Below are positions 47,302 through 59,340 of a stretch of 64,000 bases of DNA, piece after piece; the stretch's first letter is position 1; the number at the start of each line of letters is the position of its first letter. The stretch comes from Euonymus europaeus (Eukaryota > Streptophyta > Magnoliopsida > Celastrales > Celastraceae). A program made the position numbers and the translations under genes. Location of the stretch: assembly GCA_963580455.1 (NCBI GenBank), contig OY756962.1, forward strand, positions 17,192,001 through 17,256,000, in the 5' to 3' direction. The notes under the pieces are model-generated. The model worked only from the letters and a program-made list of their open reading frames with translations. It was not told the origin of the DNA and made no database searches.

Positions 47302-49004
47302 TGTCACGCCCCGTTTCTGGAGACGCGAATGGGTGCTCTCTTCGCACCCTTCCTAGGTCACTAGTGTGAACATCCGGGATCAACCGGAAATCCGGCAGCA
47401 TCTCCCCGTATATCGGAGAGTGCCCACCTGCATCAGAAACGCAGCAACACAACATCACACTAGCAACCAAGCCACCATAGGCCATGGGCCTGAACCACAT
47501 GCAATCCTGACCCTAGGCCTCAGGCCATCCACTACCAGCATGCACAAACTAATGGCATCACATATAAATCTACACATAGATTCATATAGTATCAAATATA
47601 ATCATAAATCAACATCCCATTAACATGCAAGCACAACCGTGCCAAATGGTTATATTCTCCCAACATAGAAATACTACATACACCCACATGCATAGAGTAT
47701 ATCTCTAGCACCCCATCCTACCCAGGGCCATCCATGTCACGTCCCGCTCACCGATCCGCACCACCGGTACCTGTACTAGTATCTCCTGTGGAAGGAAGAA
47801 AGTAAAGGAGTGAGCCAGAAGCTCAGTAGGGTAAAGAAGTAAACATTGATATAGGCAGAACCAAAGAGAGTAATGCATTAATATGTACCTACCAAATGAA
47901 CGTATGCTCAACAATTTCACATCAACATTTACCCGGATTAACCCTTCGGAGCACAACAACCACAATACCATTGCAACTCAATGTAATATTGCACGGGAGC
48001 AAGCTCACCACAACCAACCACTCCTAGGATCACCCGGTTGCGTGAACCTATCAAGCCCACACCCCACAAGGCAAAGTTACTCTCGGCCCTACCCCTGGTG
48101 CGTTACCCCACATGGGATTCACATGACTTGGTGGTAACAACCTTCACCTTGCCATCCTCCCATGTGGCTTTCAAGTAACCTAAAGGTTCCCGAGTCCATA
48201 CCCGAGTCCCCCATGCATCTCTAATGCATAATGACATGTCATGCCGAATAGATATGTATATATGAATATCCTATATATTTTACATAACTACCATGATGCA
48301 TGAACGGAAGATCACAACGTGTCCATAAATGATGGAACACTCAATCGGGTCATGCAACATTCAACAACAACAACAATCCACACAAGGCTCGTTTCCCCTT
48401 AGAAACAATTAAGGCGGAAACACAAACAACGGCGACCAATGAAGAATAGAAACGCTATTTAGGCAACAATAACGAAGGTTAAATAGAAAGGTTGGAAAAT
48501 CCCCTACCTCGTGTCGAGCAATTCACAAATCTTACAATTAGGGTTTAAACCCCGTTTCCACCAAACCTAACCAATTTACACAATGTCACACTCATTTAAT
48601 CATCTAAACATCTCAATATATCATATCCATCATGAATTGAACAACTAAATTGAGAAAACTTACTTTCTCTCTCTAGGGTTCCTCTCAACCCCCAAACTTC
48701 AATCTTATGGAACTCAACTCCAAAACAAGAATCAAACCTACATATACAACCACATATGACCTAGGATTAACATATCTAGACCATAAGAATCAACTCTAAA
48801 CAAAACTAACAAGATCTACTCAAAAACCCTAGAAATGGAAAAATGAAGAAACTTACCTCCAAAGCTTAAATCTTCCTTTAATCCTCTCTAAATCTACAAA
48901 CCAAGCTTCAATCTCCAAGACATCACCTCAAATGCCCTTCTCTCTCTAGAATCGTCTCTCTCTCTCAAGAACCGAAACCAAAGCCGGAAGAAATGAAAAA
49001 CAAC

Positions 49005-49032
49005 CCCGCGTTTCAACATATTGAAACGCGGG
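49005..49032 (-). repeat. Perfect 12-bp hairpin in element H LTR
   Basis: CCCGCGTTTCAA (49005-49016), loop CATA, TTGAAACGCGGG (49021-49032). Same stem as in element B, with a different loop. Confidence 0.85.
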
Positions 49033-49193
49033 TTGCGCCTAGGCGCTACCCCGAGCGCCTAGGCGCTTTGGCCTAAAAACCATTTCCCAGGTGCGCTGTT
49101 CTGGGCGCACCTTCGCACGCGCCTAGGCGCACACCGCCTAGGTGTGCCACCCTGGGCGCCTAGGCACTCCAGCGCCTACTCCCTTCCTCTCCC

Positions 49194-49410
49194 ACTGGAC
49201 TGGGCGCAGCACCTAAGTTCCTCGAGATGCGCCCAGTCCAGTACCTCCTCTTCTGGACTTCCTCCATTCATACATTCACTGGACTGGGCGCTGCGCCTAG
49301 GCGCCCCCTGGTGCGCCCAGTCCAGTGCCTCTTTTTCTGGACTTCTTCCCTTGCATGCCTCAGTGGACTAAGCGCAGCGCCTAGGCACCCCCTGGTGCGC
49401 CTAGTCCAGT
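49194..49410 (-). repeat. Three tandem hairpins in element H LTR
   Basis: Arms 49194-49208 / 49228-49242 (ACTGGACTGGGCGCA / TGCGCCCAGTCCAGT) are perfect over 15 bp. Arms 49278-49291 / 49313-49326 are perfect over 14 bp. Arms 49362-49376 / 49396-49410 have two mismatches. Confidence 0.83.
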
Positions 49411-49489
49411 TTTTTTTCTTTTTTCCCCTTTGTTTAAACATAAAAATTTCACTAATTTTTGGGTCGGCGTTTCACATCCTCCCCCCATT

Positions 49490-49700
49490 AATAAAATTTT
49501 GTCCCGAAATTTAACTACACACGTACCTGAATCTTTGAACAACTCCGGGTACTTCTCCTTCATTCGAGACTCCAACTCCCAAGTTGCTTCTTCAACTCCG
49601 TGATACATCCACATCACCTTTACTAATGGAATCACACTCAACCTCGTCAATTTGTCCTGTCGGTCTAGGATCTTTATCGGTTGAAGAGTGTAACTCCTCA
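49490..49700 (-). pseudogene. pol: Chromodomain tail of element H pol
   Basis: Read from about 49700 down: SYTLQPIKILDRQDKLTRLS, then IPLVKVMWMYHGVEEATWEL and SRMKEKYPELF. This is the chromodomain seen at the end of A and I pol, without frame breaks in this stretch. The upstream integrase is gone. At its other end the frame runs into the LTR only by chance. Confidence 0.82.
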
Positions 49701-49701
49701 T

Positions 49702-51602
49702 CACTTCAGGGCACCTAGGCGCTGCCCCCAGTCCAGTGGGAGAATGGAAATGGAGTAGGCGCCCACCTAGGCGCACTTCGCATGGGTGTGAAAATCCTGC
49801 ACGCCCAGTCCAGCAAGCTTGGGAGCTGCTCAGGCGCTAGGGCGCCCAGGCGCACCTCGCCTGGGCGTGAAAAATCTGCACGCCTAGGGTGGCACCCAGA
49901 GCAGTGCGCCTGGCGGAAATTTGTAGGCCAGAGCGCCTAAGCGCAACCCATGTTTCATATGTTGAAACACGGGGTTGTTTCGTCATTCATCTGAGTGTTG
50001 CAACTTTTACAGAGAGAGAGACGATTCTAGAAAGAGAAGTGTATTTGAGGTGATTCTTGAAGATTGAAACTAAGCAAGGAAGATTCAAGCTTGTTCGTGG
50101 AGATTTGGTAAGTTTTTCATAGTTTTTGGAATTTCTAGATTTTTCTAGATTCGTTTGATTCTTAGGGAGATAAGTTGTATGCTTTAGATATGTCGATTAT
50201 TGGTTGATTTTGAATGTTTATGTAGATTGGTTTATGATTTGGAGTTGATTTGACCTTGGGTTGAGATTGGAGATTTTTGGAGGAAATTCTAGAGAGAGAA
50301 TGTAGGTAATTTCGAATTTTTGGTGAAATTTGCTCGACACGAGGTAGGAGATTTCCAACCATTCTTTCTATCGTTGGTTCTCAATATTTTAAAGAGCATT
50401 TTGATTCCTCATTGGTCATTTTATTTGTGTTTCCACCATAATTACTTGTAAGGGGAAACGAACCTTGCTTGTGGAATATTGTTTATTCTTGATGTTGCAT
50501 GTCCCGATTGTGTGTGTTCCATCACCTATGGGCACGATGTGATTTCCGTTCATGCATCATGGTAGTTATGTATGTATATATGTAGGATGTTCTTATATAT
50601 ATCTTTTCGTCATGTCATGGCATAAGTGCATTAGAGTTGTATTGGGGACCGGGTATGGACTCGAGGCTCCTTAGGATCCTTGAAAGCTACTTGGAGGGAT
50701 GACGAGGTCATGAGAGTTACCACCAAGTCATGTGAACTCCATGTAGGGTAACACACTAGAGGTACGGTTAATTAGGAACCTTTCCTGGAATGGTGCAGGC
50801 GTGATAGGTTCACGCAACCGAGTAATCCAAGAGCGTTTGATGTTAGGGAGCTTGCTCCTATTCAATATTACATGGATAGCGTCCATGATATTGATGAGTT
50901 GATGTGGTGAGCTTGCCCACGTTTGATCTTACATGGAACGAGCCATGGTATCGATGAGGTTTGCTCATTGAGGGGATTGCCTGGATTGATGTTTATGTGA
51001 TTGTTGAGTATACGTGCATGTAGTAGATTTCATATTCTTGCATAACCTATTGTTCGGATTCGGCCATTATACTTTTTATACTCTTAACCCTACTGAGCTT
51101 CTTGCTCACTCTCTACTTTTGTTCCTTCCCACGGGAGATACTGGTACAGGTACCGGTACCGGTGCAGCGGATCAGTGAGGGCTGGATGTGACATGGATGG
51201 CCCTGGGTAGGATGTGGGTGTTAGAGTGTACTCTAGTACGAAATTTGTTTATGATGTGTTCATAGTATTGTATAACCGATTGGCACCAGAGGGCGTATGC
51301 ATGATGAATGCTGAGTTTTGAGTTTTGGTTATATGATATTATGAAACTTGATTTGTGATTACTATCAATTTGTGCATGCTGGTAGTGGATGGCCTGAGGT
51401 CCTAGGGTCAGGATTGCATGTGATTAAGGTTTGAGGCCTGGCTAGGTTGCTAGTGTGATGGATTGAATTTTCGCTGCGCGTTTGTGATTCAGGCGGGGAC
51501 TCTACGATATACGGGGAGATGCCGCCAGATTTCGAGTATGCCAATTGATCGCACTAGCGGCCTAAGACGATGCCAGAGGGCACCCGTGGCGTGCACGGAT
51601 CG
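49702..51602 (+). repeat. LTR1 of element I, both ends damaged
   Basis: It starts inside the GC-rich zone at CACTTCAGGGCACC (equal to about 2580 of element A). It ends at GGATCG, where LTR end and primer site are deleted: intact copies read GGATCGGGGCGTCACA before the primer-site region. The 22 bp between two ATCG words are gone. Confidence 0.85.
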
Positions 51603-51769
51603 AAGCGAGGTTTGGTTTATATGTAGGATCGGGAATGGGTCCTAGATGTATGATAGTGTAATCCAGGCCATGTCACAACCGCTGCTGATCCAGTATGTTT
51701 TCTTATCCCTAGTAAATCCTTTGTTGAGTTGAGTTGTGTGTTAAATGGTATTCTCTGTTTGCCATGCAG

Positions 51770-52975
51770 ATGAATACTCGTAGAACTACCAGGTCCGAGA
51801 GTGGGACTGAGGTACCTCGTGGCAGAGGCCGACGGGGAGTTGGTAGGGGCCGAGGTAAAGGCCTTAGTGGTAGAGTTACTGAGGGTTTTAGAGACACTTC
51901 TATCACTGAGGGATCAATTTCGAATGTGGATCCGGAGTTGAAAGATGAGGAGATTGTTCATGAGGAACTACCTACTGAGGCTAAAGATCAGCAAGCATCA
52001 TTCGCAGGACCTGTTGCTACAGGAGGGCAACCGGTGACGATGGAGGGGCTTGCAAGCTTTATGATGAGTATGGTGCAGGCACAAGTACAGACAATAGCAC
52101 AAGCAGTGACACAGGCAATAGGTGCAACCAGCACTCGTACTGAGGGAGTGGTACCCGAGGCTACTACTGATGTGGCTACAGCACCTAGAGCTGGAAGGGG
52201 TATGCATGAGGTTGATAAACTAAGGAGGACTTCTCCTCCAACCTTTTTCTGGAGATGGAACGGGTGTCGGGGCGAAGGAGTGGTTCAATCAGTTGAGCAT
52301 GAGGATGGACATGTTAGAAATACCCAATGAGCGGCGGGTGAAGTTTGTCTTCTATTATTTGAGTGGAGTGGCCTATGAATGGTGGATGTTCATGGGTCAG
52401 AGGCGGAATGAGCTGACTTGGAATTTTTTTGAGCAATTGTTCATGCAGAAGTTTGTATCGAGGCCTTTATAGACTGAGAGGGCCAAACAGTTTTTGGATT
52501 TATTGCAGACATCAGAAATGATGGTGTCTCAATACACAAAGCAGTTTGAGGAGTTGTATCGGTTTGGGAGAGAGTTTGCTCCTACCGATGCAAAGAAGGC
52601 GGCAAGGTACCGAGATGGGTTGCTACCCAGTCTTGGGAGGAGGGTGATGGCCACTAGGGTGGTATCGTACGAAGGCCACGGTTGAGATGTCATTGGACTT
52701 TGAGTTGACTGAGCGGAATGAGGCTCAGAGGAAGCGACTAGTGACTGAGGGTAGTGGTGGTGGTAGTGGTAGCCACAAGAAGCAAAAGACTGATTTTTGT
52801 CATCAGAAAGGGGACCGAGGCAAGGGTCCAAGACCTCAAGAGGGCAAGGTGACGTGTTACAAGTGTGGGAAAGAAGGGCACATGATAAAATAGTGTAGAT
52901 CTTCTGGATTTAGATGCTTTGGTTGTGGCAAGTTGGGTCACAAGAAGAGTGAGTGTCCGTAGGGTAACCAGGGAG
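51770..52975 (+). pseudogene. gag: Element I gag, frameshifted
   Basis: ATG at 51770 (MNTRRTTRSESGTEVPRG) opens a frame through the linker region. An extra T near 52245 (CCTTTTTCTGG against CCTTTTCTGG) ends it. The capsid follows in another frame (LSMRMD, EWWMFMGQRRNELT), with a TAG near 52471 that fits CAG to TAG, and a frameshift near 52673. Two knuckle segments, CYKCGKEGHM followed by a stop and CFGCGKLGHKKSEC, are at about 52856-52960. Same family as A gag. Confidence 0.86.
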
Positions 52976-53112
52976 AACAGCATCAACCTTAGATACCAGG
53001 GGTACCACCTCCAACTCTTCCTTCCACTGTACCATCGGGAGGGAGAGGACGAGGTCGAGTCAGACAATCTTAGCAGCAGCACTATGCACTGACGGATGGT
53101 CGTGTCTTTGCT

Positions 53113-54480
53113 ATGGGACATCAGGAGGCACAGGAGAATCCCAACTTTATTGGAGGTACATTTTTGATTTCGAATTGTTGGGCAAGAGTCTTGTTTGATT
53201 CTGGAGCTACTTCATCATTTATTACTAGTTCGTTAGCGAACGTACTAGCGGCGGAGATTTCACCGATTAGGAGAATTTTTACGGTGTCCTCACCATTTGG
53301 ACACTTTACCATATTAGAGGGTATAGTGTTCGGGTGTGAGTGTCGGTTCGGAGAAATATCTCTGCAAGCCGATTTGTGTGTATTAGATTTCAAGAACTTC
53401 GATGTGATACTCGGGGTTGATTGGTTGACAAAGCACCAAGGAGTGCTTGACTTTTGGCAAAGGAGGATCATTCTTAGAGTACCTGAGGGTGGGGTGATTC
53501 ATTTACAGGGATCGAAGGGGATGCCATGCCCTCATTTCATGGATAACCCTTCGTATCAGGATTGTAGAGTCGCAAGTTTGGTGACTTCGGCTCCTAAGGG
53601 AGATGTAGCTACTATGATTAGGGTAGTGGAAGAATTTATGGATGTATTTCCGGAAGAGTTGCTGGGATTACCTCCGAAGATGGAGATTGACTTTACTATC
53701 GAGTTACACCTGAATGTCAAGCCAATTTCGATTCCGGCGTATCGAATGGCTCCAGCAGAGTTGAAGGAGTTGAGTTCTCAATTAGAAGAGTTACTAGACT
53801 TGGGTTTCATTAGACCGAGTGTGTCCCCGCGGGGAGCACCGGTGTTGTTCGTCAAGAAGAATGATGGAAGTTTGAGGATGTGTATTGATTATAGGCAGTT
53901 GAATAAGGTTATAGTGAGGAATAAGTATCCATTGCCTAGGATCAATGATTTTTTTGACCAATTGAGAGGTGCTAGGCATTTCTCTAAGATTAACTTGAGA
54001 TCGGGTTATCATCAGTTGAGGATTAAGGACGAGGATATCCAGAAAACAGCGTTTAGAACTCTTATGGGCATTATGAGTTTCTTGTGATGCCGTTTAGGTT
54101 GACAAATGCCCCGGAGGTGTTCATGGACCTAATGCAAAGGGTTCTTAGACCGTTTTTGGATAAGTTTGTGGTGGTGTTTATAGATGACATATTGATTTAT
54201 TCTCCTATGGAGGAAGAGCATGAGGAACACTTGAGGGTAGTGTTACAGATGTTGAGGGAGAATCAACTGTATGCTGAATTGAGTAAGTGTGAATTTTGGG
54301 CCACGAAAGTGAAGTTCCTAGGCCATGTCATCACTCAAGAAGGCATAGCGGTTGACTACTCCAAGGTTGAGTCAGTTTTGAATTGGGAGAGACCAAAGAA
54401 TGTGACTGAGATTTCCTAGAATTGGCGGGTTACTACCGGAGATTTATTGAGGATTTTTCGAGAGTTGCTTCGCCAATGAC
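53113..54480 (+). pseudogene. pol: Element I protease and reverse transcriptase
   Basis: A 324-codon open stretch (53113-54087) holds protease ([13 protein letters not shown] near 53190) and reverse transcriptase up to [16 protein letters not shown] missing base near 54062 shifts frame. The next frame reads [14 protein letters not shown], the catalytic [11 protein letters not shown] near 54173 and [19 protein letters not shown]. An 8-bp loss near 54413 shifts frame again before [12 protein letters not shown]. This is the best-preserved A-type protease and reverse transcriptase in the window. Confidence 0.88.
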
Positions 54481-56528
54481 GCAGCTTACGAAAAAGGGCA
54501 CACCATTTGTGTGGACAGACGAGTGTGAGGCCGGATTTGAGGAGTTGAAGAAGAGGTTGACAACACCTCCAGTGTTAGTGGTTCCGGAAAGGAATGTAGG
54601 CTACAAGGTGTATTGCGATGCGTCTGGAGTCGGATTAGGTTGTGTGTTGATGCAACGGGGTCGAGTGATTGAGTATGGTTCAAGGTTGCTCAAGACACAT
54701 GAGAGGAATTATCCGGTGCATGATTTAGAGTTAGCGGCAGTGGTGTTTACAATTAAGCAATGGAGGTATTATCTTTACGCAGAGAGATTTGAAGTGTTCT
54801 CGGACCACAAGAGCCTCAAGTATCTATTCACCCAAAGAGAGTTGAATTTGCGTCAAAGGCGGTGGATGGAATACTTGGAGGACTTCGACTTCAATTTGCA
54901 ATACCATCCTGGTAAAGCAAACGTAGTCGCGGATGCGTTGAGTAGGAAGCAGAAGATTGCTAGCCTATTCTTGCATGAGTGGGGAATTTTGGAGACAATT
55001 AATCATTTTGGGTTAGAGTTAAAGAGTCAAGAGGAAATGATGTATTTGTGTTCTATGACTTCGAGACCTATGATGGTTCAGAAGGTTATAGATGCACAAA
55101 ACGGAGATCATACCTTCGATGTGATTGATGAGAGTCTTGGATGGGCTCTAGGGAATGATGGCGGAGTACGATATGTGGGAAGGTTAGTGGTTCCCAAAGA
55201 TGATGAGTTTAGACAAGAGATTCTAAAAGAGGCACGCCATCTTTGTTCGCCATGCATCCCTGGGGTACGAAGATGTACCGAGATTTGAAGTAGAGTTTAT
55301 GGTGAAGTGGCATGAAGGCCGATGTTGCTAGATTTGTGACGAAGTGTCTTACTTGTCAACAAGTGAAGGCAGAGCATCAGAGACCAGCTGGATTGTTGCA
55401 ACCCTTATCGGTAGCACAATGGGAGTGGGAGAGGATCACGATGGACTTTGTGACGGCGTTGCCAATGACTCAGAGACGGCATGACACGGTTTGGGTAATA
55501 GTGGACAGATTGACCAAGTCTGCACACTTCTTACCCTGAACAAGACGGATTCGTTGGAGACCTTGAGCATGATGTATGTCAAGGAGATTGTGAGACTTCA
55601 CGAAATTCCATTATCTATTGTGTCGGACTGAGACCCGCGGTTCACAGGTAGATTCTGGAGTAGCTTACAGGAGGCATTGGGAACGAAGTTGGATTTCTCT
55701 ACAGCTTATCATCCTCAGAGTGATGGGCAGAGTGAGAGAACCATACAGATCTTGGAAGACATGCTACGAGCATGCGTAGTTGACTTTGGAGGAAGTTGGG
55801 ATCGATACATACATTTGGCAGAGTTTGTGTATAACAACTCTTTCTAGAGTAGTATCGGAATGGCACCTTACGAGGCGCTCTACAGAAGGCCTTGTAGGTC
55901 GCCTTTGTGTTGGGCAGAGGTTGGTGAGAAAATTGTTTCATGACCGAAGATGGTCAAAGAAGCTCGAGAGAGAGTGGATGAGATCCGGAAGCGGTTGATC
56001 ACCGCGCAGAGCCGACAGAAGTCTTATGCTGATCGGAGGAGGAGACCTTTAGAGTTCGCTGTAGGCGATAAGGTTTTCTTGAAGGTTAGTCTAAGACGGG
56101 GGATTCAGAGGTATAGCAAGCATGGGAAGTTGGCACCAAGATTTGTGGGGCCATTTGAGATTCTGGAGACGGTTGGACCGGTGGCATACCGTTTGGCACT
56201 TCCACCGAAGCTTGAGAAGGTTCACAATGTATTCCATGTATTAATGCTTCGGAAATATGAGCCGGATCCGTCGCATGTGATAGATTGGACTACGTTAGAA
56301 GTTGAGGAAGATGGGAGCCACACTCTTTAACCGGTGAAGATTCTAGACCGACAGACCAAAGTGACGAGATCGAGTGTGATTCCATTAGTAAAAAAGATGT
56401 GGATGTATCACGGAGTTGAAGAAGCAACTTGGGAGTTGGAGTCTCGAATGAAGGAGAAGTACCTAGAGTTGTTCAGAGATTCAGGTACGAGTGAAGTTAA
56501 ATTTTCGAGAAGAAATTTGTTTAAGGGG
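54481..56528 (+). pseudogene. pol: Element I RNase H, integrase and chromodomain
   Basis: RNase H is intact over an open frame to 55288 ([40 protein letters not shown]). The integrase zinc region is frameshifted near 55245. CLTCQQ, then MDFVTALP and [14 protein letters not shown] follow, a base loss near 55537, a TGA near 55627 (fits CGA to TGA) before the second catalytic Asp, and GQSERT near 55727. The GPF/Y module (VGPFEILETVGPVAYRL) is intact from 55950. A TAA at 56328 (CAA to TAA) precedes the chromodomain KILDRQTKVTRSS...HGVEEATWEL. Confidence 0.87.
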
Positions 56529-56535
56529 AGGAGGA
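56523..56535 (+). other. Polypurine tract before LTR2
   Basis: AAGGGGAGGAGGA directly before TGTGAAACCCCG, as in element A. Confidence 0.83.
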
Positions 56536-58656
56536 TGTGAAACCCCGACCCAAAAATTTTGTGAAATTTTGATTTTGAAACAAGATGTGAAAACTGGACT
56601 AGGCGCACAAGGTGGGCGCCTAGGCGCTGCGCCTAGTCCAGTGAGTGGCAGGCAAGGGGGAGTAGGAGAAGAGAAACTGGACCGGGCGCACTTCAGGGCG
56701 CATAGGCGCTGCGCCCAGTCCAGTGGGAGAGTGGAAGGGGAGTAGGCGCCTTGGTGCACCTCGCCTAGGCGTTAAAATCCTGCACGCCCAGTATAGAGCC
56801 CAGTCCAGCAAGTTTTGGAACTGCTCAGGCGCTAGGGCGCCAAGGCGCACCTCGCCTGGGCATCAAAAATCTGCACGCCCAGAGAAGCGTGCCTTGGGGA
56901 AATTTGTAGGCCAAAGCGCCTAGGCTTGAAACACGGGGTTGTTTCGTCATTCATCTGAGTGTTCCAACTTTTAGAGAGAGAGATAGATGATTCTAGAGAG
57001 AGAAGTGTATTTGACGTGATTCTTGGAGATTGAAGCTAAGCAAGGAAGATTCAAGCTTGTTCTTGGAGATTTGGTAAGTTTTTTATAGTTTTTGGAATTT
57101 CTAGATTTTTCTAGATTCATTTGATTCTTAGGGAGATGAGTTATATGCTTTAGATATTTGGATTATAGGTTGATTTTGGATGTTTATGTAGATTGGTTTA
57201 TGATTTGGAGTTGATTTGAGCTTGGGTTGAGATTGGAGATTTTTGGAGGAAATTCTAGAGAGAGAAGGTAGGTAATTTCCAATTTGTTGATTTAAATTGA
57301 TGTTTATACGTGTTGTTGGTTGGTTATTGATGTGTGAATGGGTTCGATTTCGCCACATTGTAAGGTAGGGCGAACCATGAACCTTAGGAACGTAATTGTG
57401 GTTTTGTGGTGAAATTTGCTCAACACGAGGTAGGGAATTTCCAACCATTCTTTCTATCGTTGGTTCTCAATATTTTAAAGAGCTTTTCGATTCCTCATTG
57501 GTCATTTTATTTGTGTTTCTGCCTTAATTGCTTCTAAGGGGAAACGAACCTTGCTTGTGGAATATTGTTTATTCTTGATGTTGCATGTCCCGATTGTGTG
57601 TGTGTTCCATCACCTATGGGCACGATGTGATTTCCGTTCATGCATCATGGTAGTTATGTATGTATATATGTAGGATGTTCATATATATATCTTTTCGGCA
57701 TGTCATGGCATAAATGCATTAGAGTTCCATTGAGGACCGAGTATGGACTCGGGGCTCCTTAGGATCCTTGAAAGCTACATGGAGGGATGATTAGATGATG
57801 AGAGTTACCACCAAGTCATGTTAACTCCATGTAGGGTAACGCACTAGAGGTACGGTTAATGAGGAACCTTGCCTGGAATGGTTCGGGCGTGATAGGTTCA
57901 CGCAACCGACTAATCCAAGAGCGTTTGATGTTAGGAAGCTTGCTCCTATTCAATATTACATGGATAGCATCCATGATATTAATGAGTTGATGTGGTGAGC
58001 TTGCTCACGTTCGATATTACATGGAACGAGCCATGGTATCGATGAGGTTTGCTCATTGAGGGGATTGCCCGGATTGATGTTTATGTGATTGTTGAGTATA
58101 CGTGCATGTAGTAAATTTCATATTGTTGCATAATCTATTGTTCGGATTCGGCCATTATACTCCTTATACTCTTAACCCTACTGAGCTTCTTGCTCAATTT
58201 GTACTTTTGTTCCTTCCCACAGGAGATACTCGTATAGGTACCGGTGCAGCGGATCAGTGAGGGTGGGATGTGACATGGATGGCCCTGGGTAGGATGCGGG
58301 TGTTAGAGATGTACTCTAGTACGGAATTTGTTTATGATGTGTTCATAGTATTGTATAACTGATTGGCACCAGAGGGTGTATGCATGATGAATGCTGAGTT
58401 TTGAGTTTTGGTTATATGATATTATGAAACTTGATTTGTGATTATTACTATCAGTTTGTGCATGTGATTGAGGCCTGAGGCCTGGCTAGGTTGCTAGTGT
58501 GATGGATTGGATTTTCATTACGCGTTTCTGATTCAAGCGGGGACTCTCCGTTATACGTGGAGATGCCACCAGATTTCCGGTATGCCGGACGATCGAACTA
58601 GCGGCCTAGGACGATGCCGGATGGCACCCGTGGCATGCCCGGATCGGGGCGTCACA
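56536..58656 (+). repeat. LTR2 of element I, shared by two inner regions
   Basis: Complete ends TGTGAAACCCCG and GGGGCGTCACA, 2121 bp. Hairpins at 56593-56607 / 56628-56642 (perfect, 15 bp) and 56676-56690 / 56710-56724 (one mismatch). The short CCCGTGTTTCA stem is missing here (GGCTTGAAACACGGGG near 56922). It is followed by a worn primer site, TTCGTATCGAAGC (58660-58672). Confidence 0.88.
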
Positions 58657-58834
58657 TTTTCGTATCGAAGCGAGGTTTAGTTTATATGTAGGATCGGGAA
58701 TGGGTCCTAGATGTATGATAGTGTAATCCAGGCCATGTCACAACCGCTGCTGATCCAATATGTTTTCTTATCCCTAGTAAATCCTCTATTGAGGTTAGTT
58801 GTGTGTTAAATGGTATTGTCTGTTTGCCATGCAA

Positions 58835-59160
58835 ATGAATACCCGTAGAACTACCAGGTCGGAGAGTGGGACTGAGGTACCTCGTGGCAGAGGCCGATGG
58901 GGAGTTGGTAGAGGCCGAGGTAGAGGCCGTGGTGCTAGAGTTACGGAGGGTTTTAGAGACATTCCTAGCACTGAGGGATCAATTCCGAATGTGGATCCGG
59001 AGTTGAGAGATGAGGAGATTGTTCAGGAGGAACTACCTACTGAGGGTGAGGGTCAGCAAGCACCACTCGCAGGACCTGTTGCTACAGGAGGGCAATCGGT
59101 GACGATGGAGGGGCTTGCTAGCTTTATGATGAGTATGGTGCAGGTGCAGGCACAAACGAC
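58835..59160 (+). pseudogene. gag: Second gag start in element I, cut short
   Basis: ATG at 58835 (MNTRRTTRSESGTEVPRG) opens a clean frame through the Gly/Arg-rich head and GGQSVTMEGLASFMMSMVQ. It stops near 59157 (QVQAQTT), where a jump to the chromodomain region occurs. All capsid, nucleocapsid and pol parts up to the chromodomain are gone. It is the least damaged gag N-terminus in the window and keeps the CAG that element A has lost at 4793. Confidence 0.85.
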
Positions 59161-59332
59161 TACCTTTATGTATGATCGAGTGTGATTCCATTAGTAAAAG
59201 TGATGTGGATGTATCACGGAGTTGAAGAAGCAACTTGGGAGTTGGAGTCTCGAATGAAGGAGAAGTACCCAGAGTTTTTCAAAGATTCAGGAACGAGTGT
59301 AGTTAAATTTTAGAACGAAATTTGTTTAAGGG
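59161..59332 (+). pseudogene. pol: Chromodomain remnant before LTR3
   Basis: Starts about 59175 with GATCGAGTGTGATTCC and reads VIPLVKVMWMYHGVEEATWEL and KEKYPEFFKDSGTSVVKF in a frame different from the gag piece. It is followed by AAGGGGAGGAGGA and LTR3. Confidence 0.8.
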
Positions 59333-59340
59333 GAGGAGGA

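Larger units (their letters stand above)
47302..49476 (-). repeat. 3' LTR of element H (B type), complete
   Basis: On the plus strand it reads TGTCACGCCCCGTTTC (47302) to CGGCGTTTCACA (49476), 2175 bp. It matches element B's LTR in order, including the A/T-run, triple hairpin and 12-bp hairpin. It is flanked on the left by the satellite AATAGG box. The polypurine tract (minus-strand GGGGGGAGGA) lies at 49477-49486. Confidence 0.87.
47302..49701 (-). mobile_element. Element H: inverted B-type 3' end (LTR plus chromodomain tail)
   Basis: Read on the minus strand: the end of pol with chromodomain (49700-49490), polypurine tract, then a full B-type LTR ending at 47302 in the satellite. The rest of pol is missing, because at about 49701 the sequence switches to a plus-strand A-type LTR (element I). 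This supplies the 3' half type that element B lacks. Confidence 0.85.
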
